NCBI GenBank assembly: GCA_037447655.1
Contig: JBBHKE010000298.1
Span: forward strand, 21,528-85,527
From: Zygnema cylindricum
Lineage: Eukaryota > Streptophyta > Zygnematophyceae > Zygnematales > Zygnemataceae
Direction: 5' to 3'
Length of the DNA stretch: 64,000 nt
Under the pieces are notes generated by a model. The model saw only the letters and a list, made by a program, of their open reading frames with translations. It did not search any database and was not told the origin of the DNA. Below, in pieces: positions 54,874-64,000 of the stretch (position 1 is the first letter of the stretch; each line of letters starts with the position of its first letter). Made by a program: the position numbers and the translations under genes.

Positions 54874-54904
54874 GTTTTAAGGCAAAAGATAAAGCAAAAC
54901 AAAA

Positions 54905-55050
54905 ACAAAGAGCAAGAGAGAGAGAGAGGGATAGAGAGGTAGTGGTAGAGGGAGAGAAAGAGAGAGGGAGAGGAAGAGGAAGAGGACGAGGGAAAGGGTG
55001 AGGTAGAGGAAGAGGAAGAGGGAGTTTTAGAGAGAGAGAGAGTGTGGTGA
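54905..55050. repeat. GA microsatellite
   Basis: Runs of AGAG, GGAAGA and GAGA on the plus strand; Arg/Glu/Gly-rich frames here are repeat products. Confidence 0.85.
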
Positions 55051-55119
55051 AAGAGCAAGATACGGAGGGATTTCAGCATTTCACATGTGGAAAGAACACA
55101 TATTTGTAGAATAACTCAC

Positions 55120-55460
55120 GTTCACAAGTAAAATTTCCTGGATCGAAAAATCCTTTGTTACATGAACATCCAAACACATCTTTTGATTTCGGTTGGCAAA
55201 CGCCTTTGCTTCCACAACTTCCATTTTTCTGATACGAATTGGAAAATTTATTGCATTCTGAGGCCGTTTTTTGCTTCTTGTATTGTTTTTTTGTCGTATT
55301 TCTTAAACAGTTACCATCTTCGGAGACCTTTGTAGAGCCAACCTCTTTTCCGTTGATAAGAGATTTCGAAAAATAATTGTGACTTATGCTGATCGAGTTC
55401 TGCTGTCCTTTGGGCCAACTTATGTCAAAGGTTCCCGATAATAAATTGTTGGATAAATTC
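55120..55460 (-). CDS. Exon with last LRR and EGF-like domain (fragment M1)
   Basis: Minus strand; acceptor TTTTGCAG, donor GTGAGTTATTC. In from phase 2, out in phase 1. It encodes NLSNNLLSGTFDISWPKGQQ (an LRR), a cap region, then an EGF-like domain with six Cys: ECNK..GSCGSKGVC..DVFGCSCNKGFF..NFTC. EGF domains are cysteine-paired extracellular modules; with the LRRs they indicate a cell-surface or secreted protein. LRR plus EGF in one protein is uncommon in plants. The exon is undamaged over 341 bp. Confidence 0.82.
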
Positions 55461-56592
55461 CTGCAAAATCAAAAAAATTGATAGTAACTTAAACCCCGAA
55501 AAAAAAACTATTAATAGCGAAAATATTCCCCTAAATAAACCTCACCAAAAAAACTCTTCAAAAGGCTCTAAAGAAACCCTTCTGAACACCTCTAAAAAAA
55601 CCCTAAAAAACCCCAAAAATGATTAAGTACCCATTTTGCCCGAAAGGGTTGTTTTCACTGCTTGTTTACTTTTTCCCCTTTCGATGCCTCCGAGTCGGTA
55701 TTGTTTTTTTACTGTTATATCTTTTGATTGTGATAACATATATTTATCTTTATCCTTATATTCGCATACATATCTGTGTGCAGATATGTGTAAATACCTT
55801 TGAATCCAGTCTCGCAAATTGGTGGAGATAATTTTTATTTGACCAGATACAGAGTAATCTACAAGGTATGGTGAAACCTAACTCTAGCAAAATTCGTGCA
55901 TTTAAAAATATTTAAACTCTTTAAATGTATCACAAAAAGTCAAAAAACATTCTGTAGATATTATTTAATCAAAAACCTCTTCATAAACCTTATTTATAAA
56001 TGTTGGCAACAAATTTTGTAGTCTTTTGGTCAAACGATGATGTTTAAAAAGGCAAAAACAAATGGTCATAGGCATCCAGTTTTCATTAGATTTGTTTAAA
56101 AAACTTCAAAATAATGTTATGCTTTCTTAAACGATCTTATAGATCTGTAATTTTTACAACTACCACTGGTAGCTGCATAAGGAATTGTGTGTCATTTTAT
56201 AGTGCTCCAAATTTCATATTTTTACCCTGTTAAGCGCTTTATTTGATGAGCTCTAAATATAATGTACACATGCTAAAAAAAATTATTGTTTTAAGTAACC
56301 GTTTTACAGATATATAATATATATATATATATATAGATTATTTTTCGTGGTTAATTTTTAGCCCATATTAAGTTGAAGTGTAAGAGTATTCAAAGTTTAC
56401 ATCACTTTTTTGCAATTTGGTTTTTGAGTATAGAAGTCATGCCTCGTAATATAAAACTAAACAGCAAACAAAAATTAAATGTAAGTCACAAAATGTACAT
56501 ATACCTCAACGTCATCCTTTTTCAAAAACTAAATTCAAAATTTTTTCCAACCATAGATATGAAATGCATATAGTCTAACTCCTACATCCATT
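55461..56592. other. Intron, no gene recognised
   Basis: AT-rich; (TA)n tract at about 56,310-56,334. Confidence 0.5.
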
Positions 56593-56600
56593 CTAAAATG

Positions 56601-58104
56601 TAGTATTGGGTATCGAGGACCATATGCCGATATTCGATATATATCGAATTTTAGGTACCCGATAATCGATACATCGTTTCTATATATCAAAAATCAATAT
56701 ATCGCGATATATCGCCGATATATCGCATCGCCGATATATCGAAGCTATTTAAAAAAAAAAAAAAACTATTTTTGCTAATGCTGCTACACCGCTAATCGTT
56801 ATTAGTGTTAATAACACTACACGGTGAATCGCTATTAGCGTAATGAAATAGATAGCGTAATGAAACAATTAGCGTTATTTACGCTAATTGGGAATGTCAT
56901 TTTTTTTTGAAATATTATTTATTCTAATTTTTCGTATACTCTAATTTGTAAACTGCTTTGTAAAAATTTTCGGTGCAGAATATTTCCACACTAAAATATA
57001 TGCATGTACGAAATTGTTCAAATCGTACGCCGTCGCGTTTTTTTGACATCCGCGAATGCCGGAAAATATTTACGCAATTACATGTTAGCGCGACTACGGG
57101 ACAGCGTGAATATTTTTTCTGTACTTTTCTACTTGAAAAAGTACAAAAAAGTACGGCTCTGACAGACCGTACACCACACTATTTATAATGGCACTATATT
57201 AGAGTCATGAATCCTATTTAATGGGCTACCTCAAATAACGTGTAGAAACATTTAGAATGTTTAATTCTATTTGAGAATTTGCCGAAAAAACCAGGGTACC
57301 TCAATTAGCGTCCAACACGCTAATAGCGATTCACGGTGTAGTTTTGACGCGGGCTTATTTCGTCCCAAAATCATTAGTTAGTGTTATTAACATTAAAATA
57401 GAATTAACGCTAATATGGAAAGTATTTATTTAGTGTTAACCATTTTATATTACGTTAGTCGAAATTAGTGTGATGTACGAGAAGCTTGTTTACGTACATC
57501 GCGTCGGCGTGACATCTCAATTTTACAACATTAAGAGCGCTTCGCATGTAAATTAAATTTCAGTACCAATTAGCCGCCGGAAAGAGCGAAACATTACGAA
57601 ATATAAAGCATAAAATAGCGTTAATTTTACTCTAATTTACATATTTCGTACGATTTCCAAACCGCACAAGTACGTATTTCGGCGAAAGCTGTCAGGATAG
57701 TACACCTGAACTTGAAGTAGTATCGATGACAGCTCAGCGTACACCCGTATGAAGTCGACACACAAATTGGCGTTGAGTGCCAAATTAATGTTAATACTTT
57801 TTTTTTTTTGGACACAAATAAGTAATTTTATGAATTACAGAATTAGTACATTTTTGTCGGTTACATTTTGCGGCGTCTAACTTTAAGTCACGGAACGAAA
57901 ATCACGTCGTACGTGGCGTATTAGACAATTTGTATTTTTCGCTAAAATAACATATTATATAAAATATTAAGTTTAAAAAATACTATATATCGTGATAATT
58001 TATGTTGGTCGCGGTACGATATATCGAGGATTCTGCTCGATCGATATTCGATATATCGAATATCGAAATTATCGCGATATGAATTTACTCGATACCCAAC
58101 ACTA
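56601..58104. mobile_element. Non-autonomous hAT-like DNA transposon
   Basis: Flanked by a perfect 8-bp target duplication CTAAAATG (56593-56600 and 58105-58112). Terminal inverted repeats TAGTATTGGGTATCGAG and, on the other strand at the right, TAGTGTTGGGTATCGAG (16 of 17). Subterminal CGATATATCG motifs occur at both ends. An 8-bp duplication is the hAT hallmark. No transposase is encoded. It contains MITE 4. Confidence 0.92.
56820..57338. mobile_element. MITE 4 (CACCG family) nested in hAT-like element
   Basis: Left end CACGGTGAATCGCTATTAGC, right end on the other strand CACCGTGAATCGCTATTAGC, TA on both sides (56818-56819, 57339-57340). A partial extra terminus CACCGCTAATCGTTATTAG at 56787 suggests an older insertion at the same place. 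Confidence 0.82.
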
Positions 58105-58442
58105 CTAAAATGACTGTTGACTTACTCTTACTTGGGTCTGTGAAATAGGTATTTTAGACTTAAAGCTCCGAATAACAGAAAAAAAAACAGAAAAAAATAA
58201 TTGTAGTCAACAGTGGGAAATGTACTGTTTATGAAGTGTCCATAAGGTGCCAGAAGACTTCAAAAACAGGGAAAAGAAAATAATAATAATAAGGAACAAA
58301 AGATGTAAAAACGAGTATTTGCTATCATGATAGTGATCGAAGCCATCTGGTGAGGGTTTAAAAAGCAACATATAACCATTTCTGTTTCAAGTAGTGAAAA
58401 ATTGTCTTTTTAAGAAAAAAAAATAAAAATTCGAAAACTCAC

Positions 58443-58517
58443 ACATAAATTCCCTCGTTCCAGTTTGAAGTGTTGATTTTTGGTAATCTTCCAGTGAATT
58501 TGTTATTGCTCAAATCC
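58443..58517 (-). CDS. LRR exon 4 of fragment M1
   Basis: Minus strand; acceptor TTATTTTAG, donor GTGAGT. 75 bp, phase 2 in and out, encoding DLSNNKFTGRLPKINTSNWN plus EGIYV (the last codon is completed by the EGF exon). A clear plant LRR. Confidence 0.85.
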
Positions 58518-58817
58518 CTAAAATAAAAAAAATGAAAACAAAAGAACATCATATTTCAGTGTTAAAAAAAAAAAAAAAAAAAACGGTTTGTTGTGTTTGT
58601 TCCTTTTTTTCCACTGATTTCACATCATTCTGTATTGATCGTATTATTAGGTGAAATCATAGAAAAAAATATGGCTTTCAAATAAAATTTGGGAAAGTCA
58701 GAAACCACAATCCTAAATAATAACTCCATTTTTCATTTTAATTTCATTTAGCTTGAAAAAAAATTGAAACTGAACAAACACAAATGCAAAAATGCACAGG
58801 GGAAAATTTATACGTAC

Positions 58818-58877
58818 AAATTTATATAGTAGTCATTCCAAAAAATACCCCCGGAGAAATTGTTATTTTGAAGCCAC
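58818..58877 (-). CDS. LRR exon 3 of fragment M1
   Basis: Minus strand; acceptor TGTACACAG, donor GTACGTA. 60 bp, phase 2, encoding WLQNNNFSGGIFWNDYYINL. Shorter than 72 bp but the LQNNNFSGG core is typical. Confidence 0.78.
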
Positions 58878-59129
58878 CTGTGTACATGTTTCAGGAGTTT
58901 TTAAGACCTTATTGGTTTTAAGGTTGTTGAGAGTTTCTAGAGTTTGTTAGGGATTTGATTGAGTTTTGCAAAACAAAGGATGTGTTTTAGGAATTTGACC
59001 TTGAAGTAAGCTGATTATAACGAAATATATTCTTCAAACCGAATTTAGTAACAAACAAATGTGAGAAGCAAAAGCGCAATCTATAATTTACAATTTTGGA
59101 ATACTATGTTTAAAATTAAGGTATCTTAC

Positions 59130-59198
59130 AATACTGTAATATATCCGCCAAAAATACTTTTTGGGACAATTCCACTGAGCATATTGTTGTTAAGTCGC
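59130..59198 (-). CDS. LRR exon 2 of fragment M1
   Basis: Minus strand; acceptor CTTTCTGCAG, donor GTAAGATACC. 69 bp, phase 2, encoding RLNNNMLSGIVPKSIFGGYI plus TVL. Confidence 0.85.
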
Positions 59199-59975
59199 CT
59201 GCAGAAAGACAATCCAGCCAAGTCAAAAGCCTATAATTTTGAATAAGACAAAAGCAAAAGATAAAATTATAAGAAGATTTTGTGAAATCGTTTCATCGTT
59301 GCTGATATATGAAATCTACAAAGAAAATATATTCAATGTTCAATGTTAAATTTACAATGTTCAGAGGCCATTGGCTAATGTCTGTCCAATGTCCAATGTC
59401 CAATGTACAATGTCCAATGTACAATGTCCAATGTCCAATGTCCAATGTCCAATGTCCAATGTCCAATCTATCAGCAGTATTTAATGTTCAGCTCCATTCT
59501 ATCAAATGACAGTTGCTTAAAATAAAAATTTCTATATCCAGAATTTCATTATCTAAAATATAATGTTACGGTAAAATTCGTGTGAGACCATTACAGGATC
59601 ACCTTCATGTGGTAATATTGCCTAAATATAAGCCCAGAACGAACAAATAGACTATAACTATTAATTTATAACATTGAGAAATTCAAATCTGCTAAAAAAT
59701 GTCCCTCAAAGGAAGGTTAAACGTTTCTAGAAGTTCCTGGTTCATCAGCTCTTCGTCCTTTGTGAAGTGTACTTAATTTATCAAGAGAAAATGGGCAATG
59801 GGGTACCAAAAGTTTACAAACCATATTTCATTATGAACTTCTTCATGACTTAGAATTCTTTGGGGTTATCTTAAGGATGATTTTTTAGGGCAGATTTCAG
59901 GGCTTTACGTGAATTTTTCAAGTTTCTTGTTATAGGTTTCTATAGTTGAGGATTATTGCTTATTAAGAAACTCAC
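59199..59975. other. Intron with GTCCAAT heptamer repeat
   Basis: No further exon found; tandem repeat at 59384-59467. Confidence 0.6.
59384..59467. repeat. Heptamer tandem repeat (GTCCAAT)12
   Basis: Twelve 7-bp units, two of them GTACAAT. The plus-strand frame (Cys/Pro/Met/Ser/Asn repeats) is a product of the repeat. Confidence 0.95.
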
Positions 59976-60044
59976 AAGTCAGAAAGGCTTAGGATTCCGA
60001 TGTTTTCTGGGATCGTCCCAGTGAGCTTGTTGTTACTTAGATCT
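59976..60044 (-). CDS. LRR exon 1 (first seen) of fragment M1
   Basis: Minus strand; acceptor CCCCTTTTCAG, donor GTGAGTTTC. 69 bp, phase 2, encoding DLSNNKLTGTIPENIGILSL plus SDL. Upstream exons would lie beyond the LTR element at 60398 or outside the window. Confidence 0.87.
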
Positions 60045-60397
60045 CTGAAAAGGGGACAACGAAAAAAAATCATCTCCCACCACCATTATTAGTGTGGATA
60101 CACATGATGACAATTTACAATAAATAACCTGCAAACCATTATAGTTAAGTAAAAAAATTATTAGTTCTAGGGTCATTATCTATTATCATTAATTATTGTT
60201 ATTAATTTGTGATTGTAATAAACTGCTACATTAATGTCAAAATCCACAAGAATATGTGTAGAATACAACCAAAATATCAACTATAGGCTTTTGGTAAAAA
60301 AACAAAAAAAAACTGATACATAACTTGAAAAAACACCAAATACCCTGAAAGTACATCGATCCAAGCATGCTATAAAAAAAAAATCAATAACATTACA
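60045..60397. other. Intron, no gene recognised
   Basis: AT-rich sequence up to the LTR of element G. Confidence 0.45.
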
Positions 60398-61064
60398 TGT
60401 TGAAGTACAACTTTAGTTGTGTAATTAGTGAATTGTACTTTAACAAATGTACTTTTGTACGTATTCTATTTTCATTGTTGTAATGTCGTTTTACATCCCT
60501 TTAGGTCGGTTCATGTACTTTTATTGTTAATGTACGGATACCTTTAGTACTATCCACTTGCAACTTGTAATCATTGTATTTATTTGCCGCTTTGTTTAGC
60601 GAAGCGTCACTTAGCCGTCCCGTCGTTTCACAAACTACAAACAATGAAGTGTACGCTCACCACATTTATTGTTTATTAAATGAATCTTTCATCCTAGATT
60701 CTTTGTACTAAATATTCCTTTTGTCCTTAACTTTGCCGTCCACCGACTTTGTCTTTGGCCGTCGCTAGTTATACCTTTTTGTCCTTTGCGGCTTTGATTC
60801 TTTTGTAAACGTCGTGTACGTAGTCCACTCTAAATCTAGAGTTAGGTTTAGTACTTAGCTTGTTCATTTCTGTACATTCAGATTCAACCGATTATAATGA
60901 GAAGACCTTTTCTTCCCTGTGCTTCTCCTTTTGTATTCTTCTTGTCTCCTCTTGTCTTATCTTTTGCTTCCTTATTCTTCTTTGCCATGGTTCCTCTCTC
61001 TTTTATCTTGGATATCTTTCTTCAATATCTCTCTCTTTCGCCCACCATGCCCTTACCTTCTACA
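60398..61064 (+). repeat. Element G LTR, first copy
   Basis: 667 bp, starts TGTTGAAGTACAACTTTAG and ends CCTTCTACA, with TG/CA ends. Confidence 0.93.
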
Positions 61065-61190
61065 GGTTATGGGCCACACCATGCTCGTCATCTGTGCAAT
61101 TTCTCTTCTCCTATCTTTTCCACTTCGTTATTTCTTTTTTTTGGCAATTTATTTCTTTTGGAAGCAAAGTATTTTCGTGACATTGTTTAA
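61047..61190 (+). CDS. Short leader open frame of element G
   Basis: From ATG 61047 in the LTR, 47 codons to TAG at 61188-61190, rich in Leu/Phe at the end (FLFFGNLFLLEAKYF). The same frame is present unchanged at 63727-63870. It may be a relic of the Gag start of an autonomous relative; there is no known domain. Conservation across the two copies may only reflect recent duplication. Confidence 0.35.
   Translation: MPLPSTGYGPHHARHLCNFSSPIFSTSLFLFFGNLFLLEAKYFRDIV
61065..61075 (+). promoter_or_regulatory. Primer binding site, G
   Basis: GGTTATGGGCC after the LTR, repeated at 63745. ATG 61047 in the LTR reads MPLPSTGYGPHHARHLCNFS through it. Confidence 0.85.
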
Positions 61191-61258
61191 AGATTACAAT
61201 TTCGGTCGTCCCATTTTTCCCTTTTTCCTTTTTTTTTTTTTTATTTCTATTTTTTTTG

Positions 61259-61294
<36 letters not shown>

Positions 61295-63067
61295 TTTATT
61301 TCTCCTTTATACCTTTTTTTCTGGATCCTTCCCCATTTATTGTGTCCGTTTTCAGAGGGTCCTTGGCTTGTTGGAGCAACCAAAGTTCATTCTTCGAAAA
61401 TCTCTCCTCCATCCATTTTTAACCTCTATTCAACATTCTGATTTTGTCTCTTTTTATCTTTCGGCATTTTGGAGGCCTCCCTGGAGTGTTTGAGTAACTA
61501 AAGTTTCGTCTTTGAAGATCCCTCTACATTCAATTTCTACCTCTATCCGCCATGTTACCTTTTTTTTGACATTTTTTCGGTATATTGGAGCATCAGAGGG
61601 ACTTTTTTTTATCTTCCCTTCCAAATTCTCCCAAATTTCGTTTATCCACTCAATCATCCACCTTATTTCGAGGAACTTTTTTATCTATCCCTAATTTCGG
61701 CATTTTGGAGGCTTCCCCGGTTTGTTAGAGTACTAGAAGTTTTGTCTTCGAAGATCCCCTCTACATTCCATTTTTACCTCTATTCGCCATCCTCCCTTTA
61801 TGGAGATTTTTCCGGTTCATTGGAGCATCGGAAGGACTTTTCATTTCTCTTCCAAATTTCCAACACCTCCATTTTCTCCTCCCACCCACCACTCCCACCT
61901 TATTTTTGGGACTTTTCCATTCCACCAAATTTTTGTCCTCCCATTGAGCATTGCTTTTTATTTTTACACTCTTCACCAAATTTTTCTCTTTCTATCTTAC
62001 TTTTATTGACAAATTTGTTCTTTATTTTCTCTCGTGTTAACCTTCCGAACACCATTAATCATAACAAAGTTTGTTACATCCTTTATACTCTCCCATACTT
62101 ACAGAGTTGGACGCATTACCATTTTTTTGTTCTTCCCTTTTTATTTTCTCTTACTCTTTCATTCTCTCATTTTTCACTACTAGAAATAAGAGGGACTATT
62201 GACATACATTTCTAGTTGTGAAATTCCCACTTTCCACTCTATATATTTCCCTATTCATGGACTACCTTTCACTTAGCCTCTATAATTGTGAAATACCTTT
62301 TTTGCACTCACTAAATTCTCTATATGCTCTCCATTTTTTTGTGACATTCTTGATTTTCACTAAACTTTCTTGTTACCATCAACCTTCTCACTTAGCCTTT
62401 ATAAAGGCCTTTTTGTTTTGGAATCATTTTTCTATCACTTCTATTTTTTCGCACATCGACTCCGTTTATAATTCCTTTTAACCCTTTTCAATCATCTTCT
62501 TTATGTATAACACTTTAATTCTCTCATCTTCCCCAATAGTGTCTATGTCTTTTTCACACCATTTTCTATTTTTTAAACTTTCTTTTCATTCAACGGTTGA
62601 TGTTTTCTTTAACATAACTCTTTTCCATCCTTACATCTATAAACCACAAACCATAAACGAATAACCAATAGACCATTGGGCCATTTTCTTTTACAACCTT
62701 TTTTCCTTTGGAATCAATTTCTCTCCTTCTTTCTCATATTGATGCTTTCAACATCTTTTTAACTCTTTCTAATCATTATATCATGTTTATCAACTTATGT
62801 CACTTGCTTTAACTTTCTCATTTCTCATTTTTCATCACCATTGTGTGGTATTTTTCAAATCTTTTTGCTCCACTCTTTCCATTCCCATCTTGTAGTTCTT
62901 GCATTTCACATATAATTTTTTCTCCTAAACAAATATTAATTTACCTCCTCTCTTTGAATCATGGATAATTTCTTCTTAAAAACCTCTTTTCCCACAATTT
63001 CTCAACCACAACCACTTTTCCCACATTTTCTCTTCCACAACCATTCTTCCCTTTCCACAACTAAAAT
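61191..63067 (+). other. Non-coding pyrimidine-rich interior of element G
   Basis: Strongly T/C-rich on the plus strand, with a poly-T run at about 61,261-61,287 and imperfect direct repeats of about 236 bp (61463, 61699). No protein similarity recognised. Confidence 0.8.
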
Positions 63068-63077
63068 TGAGAGGGAG
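63068..63077 (+). other. Polypurine tract of element G
   Basis: GAGAGGGAG right before the second LTR. Confidence 0.75.
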
Positions 63078-63744
63078 TGTTGAAGTACAATTTCAGTTGT
63101 GTAATCAGTGAATTGTACTTTAACAAATGTACTTTTGTACGTATTCTATTTTCATTGTTGTAATGTCGTTTTATGTCCCTTTAGGTCGGTTCATGTACTT
63201 TTATTGTTAATGTACGGATACCTTTAGTACTATCCACTTGCAACTTGTAATCATTGTATTTATTTGCCGCTTTGTTTAGCGAAGCGTCACTTAGCCGTCT
63301 CGTCGTTTCACAAACTACAAACAACGAAGTGTACGTTCACCACATTTATTGTCTATTAAATGAATCTTTCATCCTAGATTCTTTGTACTAAATATTCCTT
63401 TTGTCCTTAACTTTGCCGTCCACCGACTTTGTCTTTGGCCGTCGCTAGTTATACCTTTTTGTCCTTTGCGGCTTTGATTCTTTTGTAAACGTCGTGTACG
63501 TAGTCCACTCTAAATCTAGAGTTAGGTTTAGTACTTAGCTTGTTCATTTCTGTACATTCAGATTCAACCGATTATAATGAGAAGACTTTTTCTTCCCTGT
63601 GCTTCTCCTTTTGTATTCTTCTTGTCTCCTCTTGTCTTATCTTTTGCTTCCTTATTCTTCTTTGCCATGGTTCCTCTCTCTTTTATCTTGGATATCTTTC
63701 TTCAATATCTCTCTCTTTCGCCCACCATGCCCTTACCTTCTACA
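63078..63744 (+). repeat. Element G LTR, second copy
   Basis: Identical to 60398-61064 except ten substitutions, all transitions, no indels. Confidence 0.93.
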
Positions 63745-64000
63745 GGTTATGGGCCACACCATGCTCGTCATCTGTGCAATTTCTCTTCTCCTATCTTTTC
63801 CACTTCGTTATTTCTTTTTTTTGGCAATTTATTTCTTTTGGAAGCAAAGTATTTTCGTGACATTGTTTAAAGATTACAATTTCGGTCGTCCCATTTTTCC
63901 CTTTTTCCATTTTGGCTTTTTAAATGCCAATTTTTTGGAATTTCCATTTTTTTTTTTTTTTTTTTTTTAAAAGGTTTTTTTTTCCTTTTTACCTTTTTTT
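63745..64000 (+). mobile_element. Start of second internal region of element G
   Basis: The primer site and the first 164 bp equal 61065-61228, then T-rich sequence that differs; cut by the window end. Confidence 0.85.

Larger units (their letters stand above)
60398..64000 (+). mobile_element. Non-autonomous LTR element G in tandem
   Basis: LTR 60398-61064, internal 61065-63077, LTR 63078-63744, then the same internal sequence again to the window end. The repeat offset is exactly 2,680 bp. The internal part has a copia-type primer site and polypurine tract but no Gag or Pol, so it must rely on proteins of other elements (LARD-like). The second unit continues beyond 64,000. Confidence 0.9.

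Noticed and set aside
55803-55868. Possible extra minus-strand LRR exon (YSVSGQIKIISTNLRDWIQ)
   Set aside because: It is bounded by AG and GT but its phase does not fit the neighbouring LRR and EGF exons, which already join each other cleanly.
59309-59509. Repeat protein frame of Cys-Pro-Met-Ser-Asn-Val-Gln
   Set aside because: Translation of the heptamer microsatellite.
61111-61383. Lys-rich minus-strand open frame
   Set aside because: A run of poly-A on that strand; low complexity.

Overview
The window looks like nuclear DNA of a plant-lineage (streptophyte) eukaryote with a large, transposon-filled genome. Three things point there: many one-repeat leucine-rich-repeat (LRR) exons of 60-75 bp flanked by GT-AG introns in one phase, as in plant LRR receptor genes; SPPP-type extensin-like codons; and copia primer sites that match up to 15 nt of a plant-type initiator tRNA-Met around its anticodon. 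The mix (a gypsy element carrying a DNA methyltransferase, copia elements primed by the inside of tRNA-iMet, LRR plus EGF) would fit a charophyte alga or early-diverging land plant, but I cannot name the species.

Layout. 1-7838: 3' part of a Ty3/gypsy element in one long reading frame: Gag with two zinc knuckles, protease, a cytosine-C5 DNA methyltransferase domain, reverse transcriptase, RNase H, integrase, and a C-terminal PHD finger, then PPT, a 1.3-kb LTR and a partial second LTR. 7839-12232: 5'-truncated copia A1, split by a 765-bp insertion, with its 3' LTR, followed by a 0.54-kb MITE. 12769-14866 and 18743-22377: intron-like AT-rich DNA with LRR exons (plus strand at 13.07 and 14.26 kb; minus strand at 22.06, 20.61, 20.04 and 19.16 kb), interrupted by truncated copia A2 (14867-18316). 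22378-37283: a nested stack: copia A3 (minus strand) holds copia B2 (23631-36834, plus), which holds a MITE in its 5' LTR and a nearly intact copia B1 (26573-32893, perfect CCTTT target duplication). 37284-42303: a degraded copia-like remnant (F) with an antisense gag fragment between direct repeats. 42304-47235: complete but broken copia D. 47236-60397: minus-strand LRR gene (LRR exons 60.0, 59.2, 58.9 and 58.5 kb; LRR plus EGF-like exon 55.5 kb; proline-rich last exon 49.0 kb) whose introns hold copia E (49426-54873) and a hAT-like element (56601-58104) with a MITE inside. 60398-64000: tandem copies of a non-coding LTR element (G) with a 2,680-bp period.

How the parts relate. Almost all coding sequence belongs to retrotransposons, and only B1 is close to functional (one 20-bp deletion). 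The host content is fragments of one or more LRR receptor-like genes expanded by insertions. All copia-type elements with a visible 5' leader share a primer site, GGTTATGGG plus a variable tail, complementary to the anticodon arm of tRNA-iMet. In six of the eight sites the Gag start codon lies inside the LTR so that the frame reads through the primer site. The most unusual system is the gypsy element, which pairs a DNA-methylation writer domain with a chromatin-reader (PHD) domain in one polyprotein.
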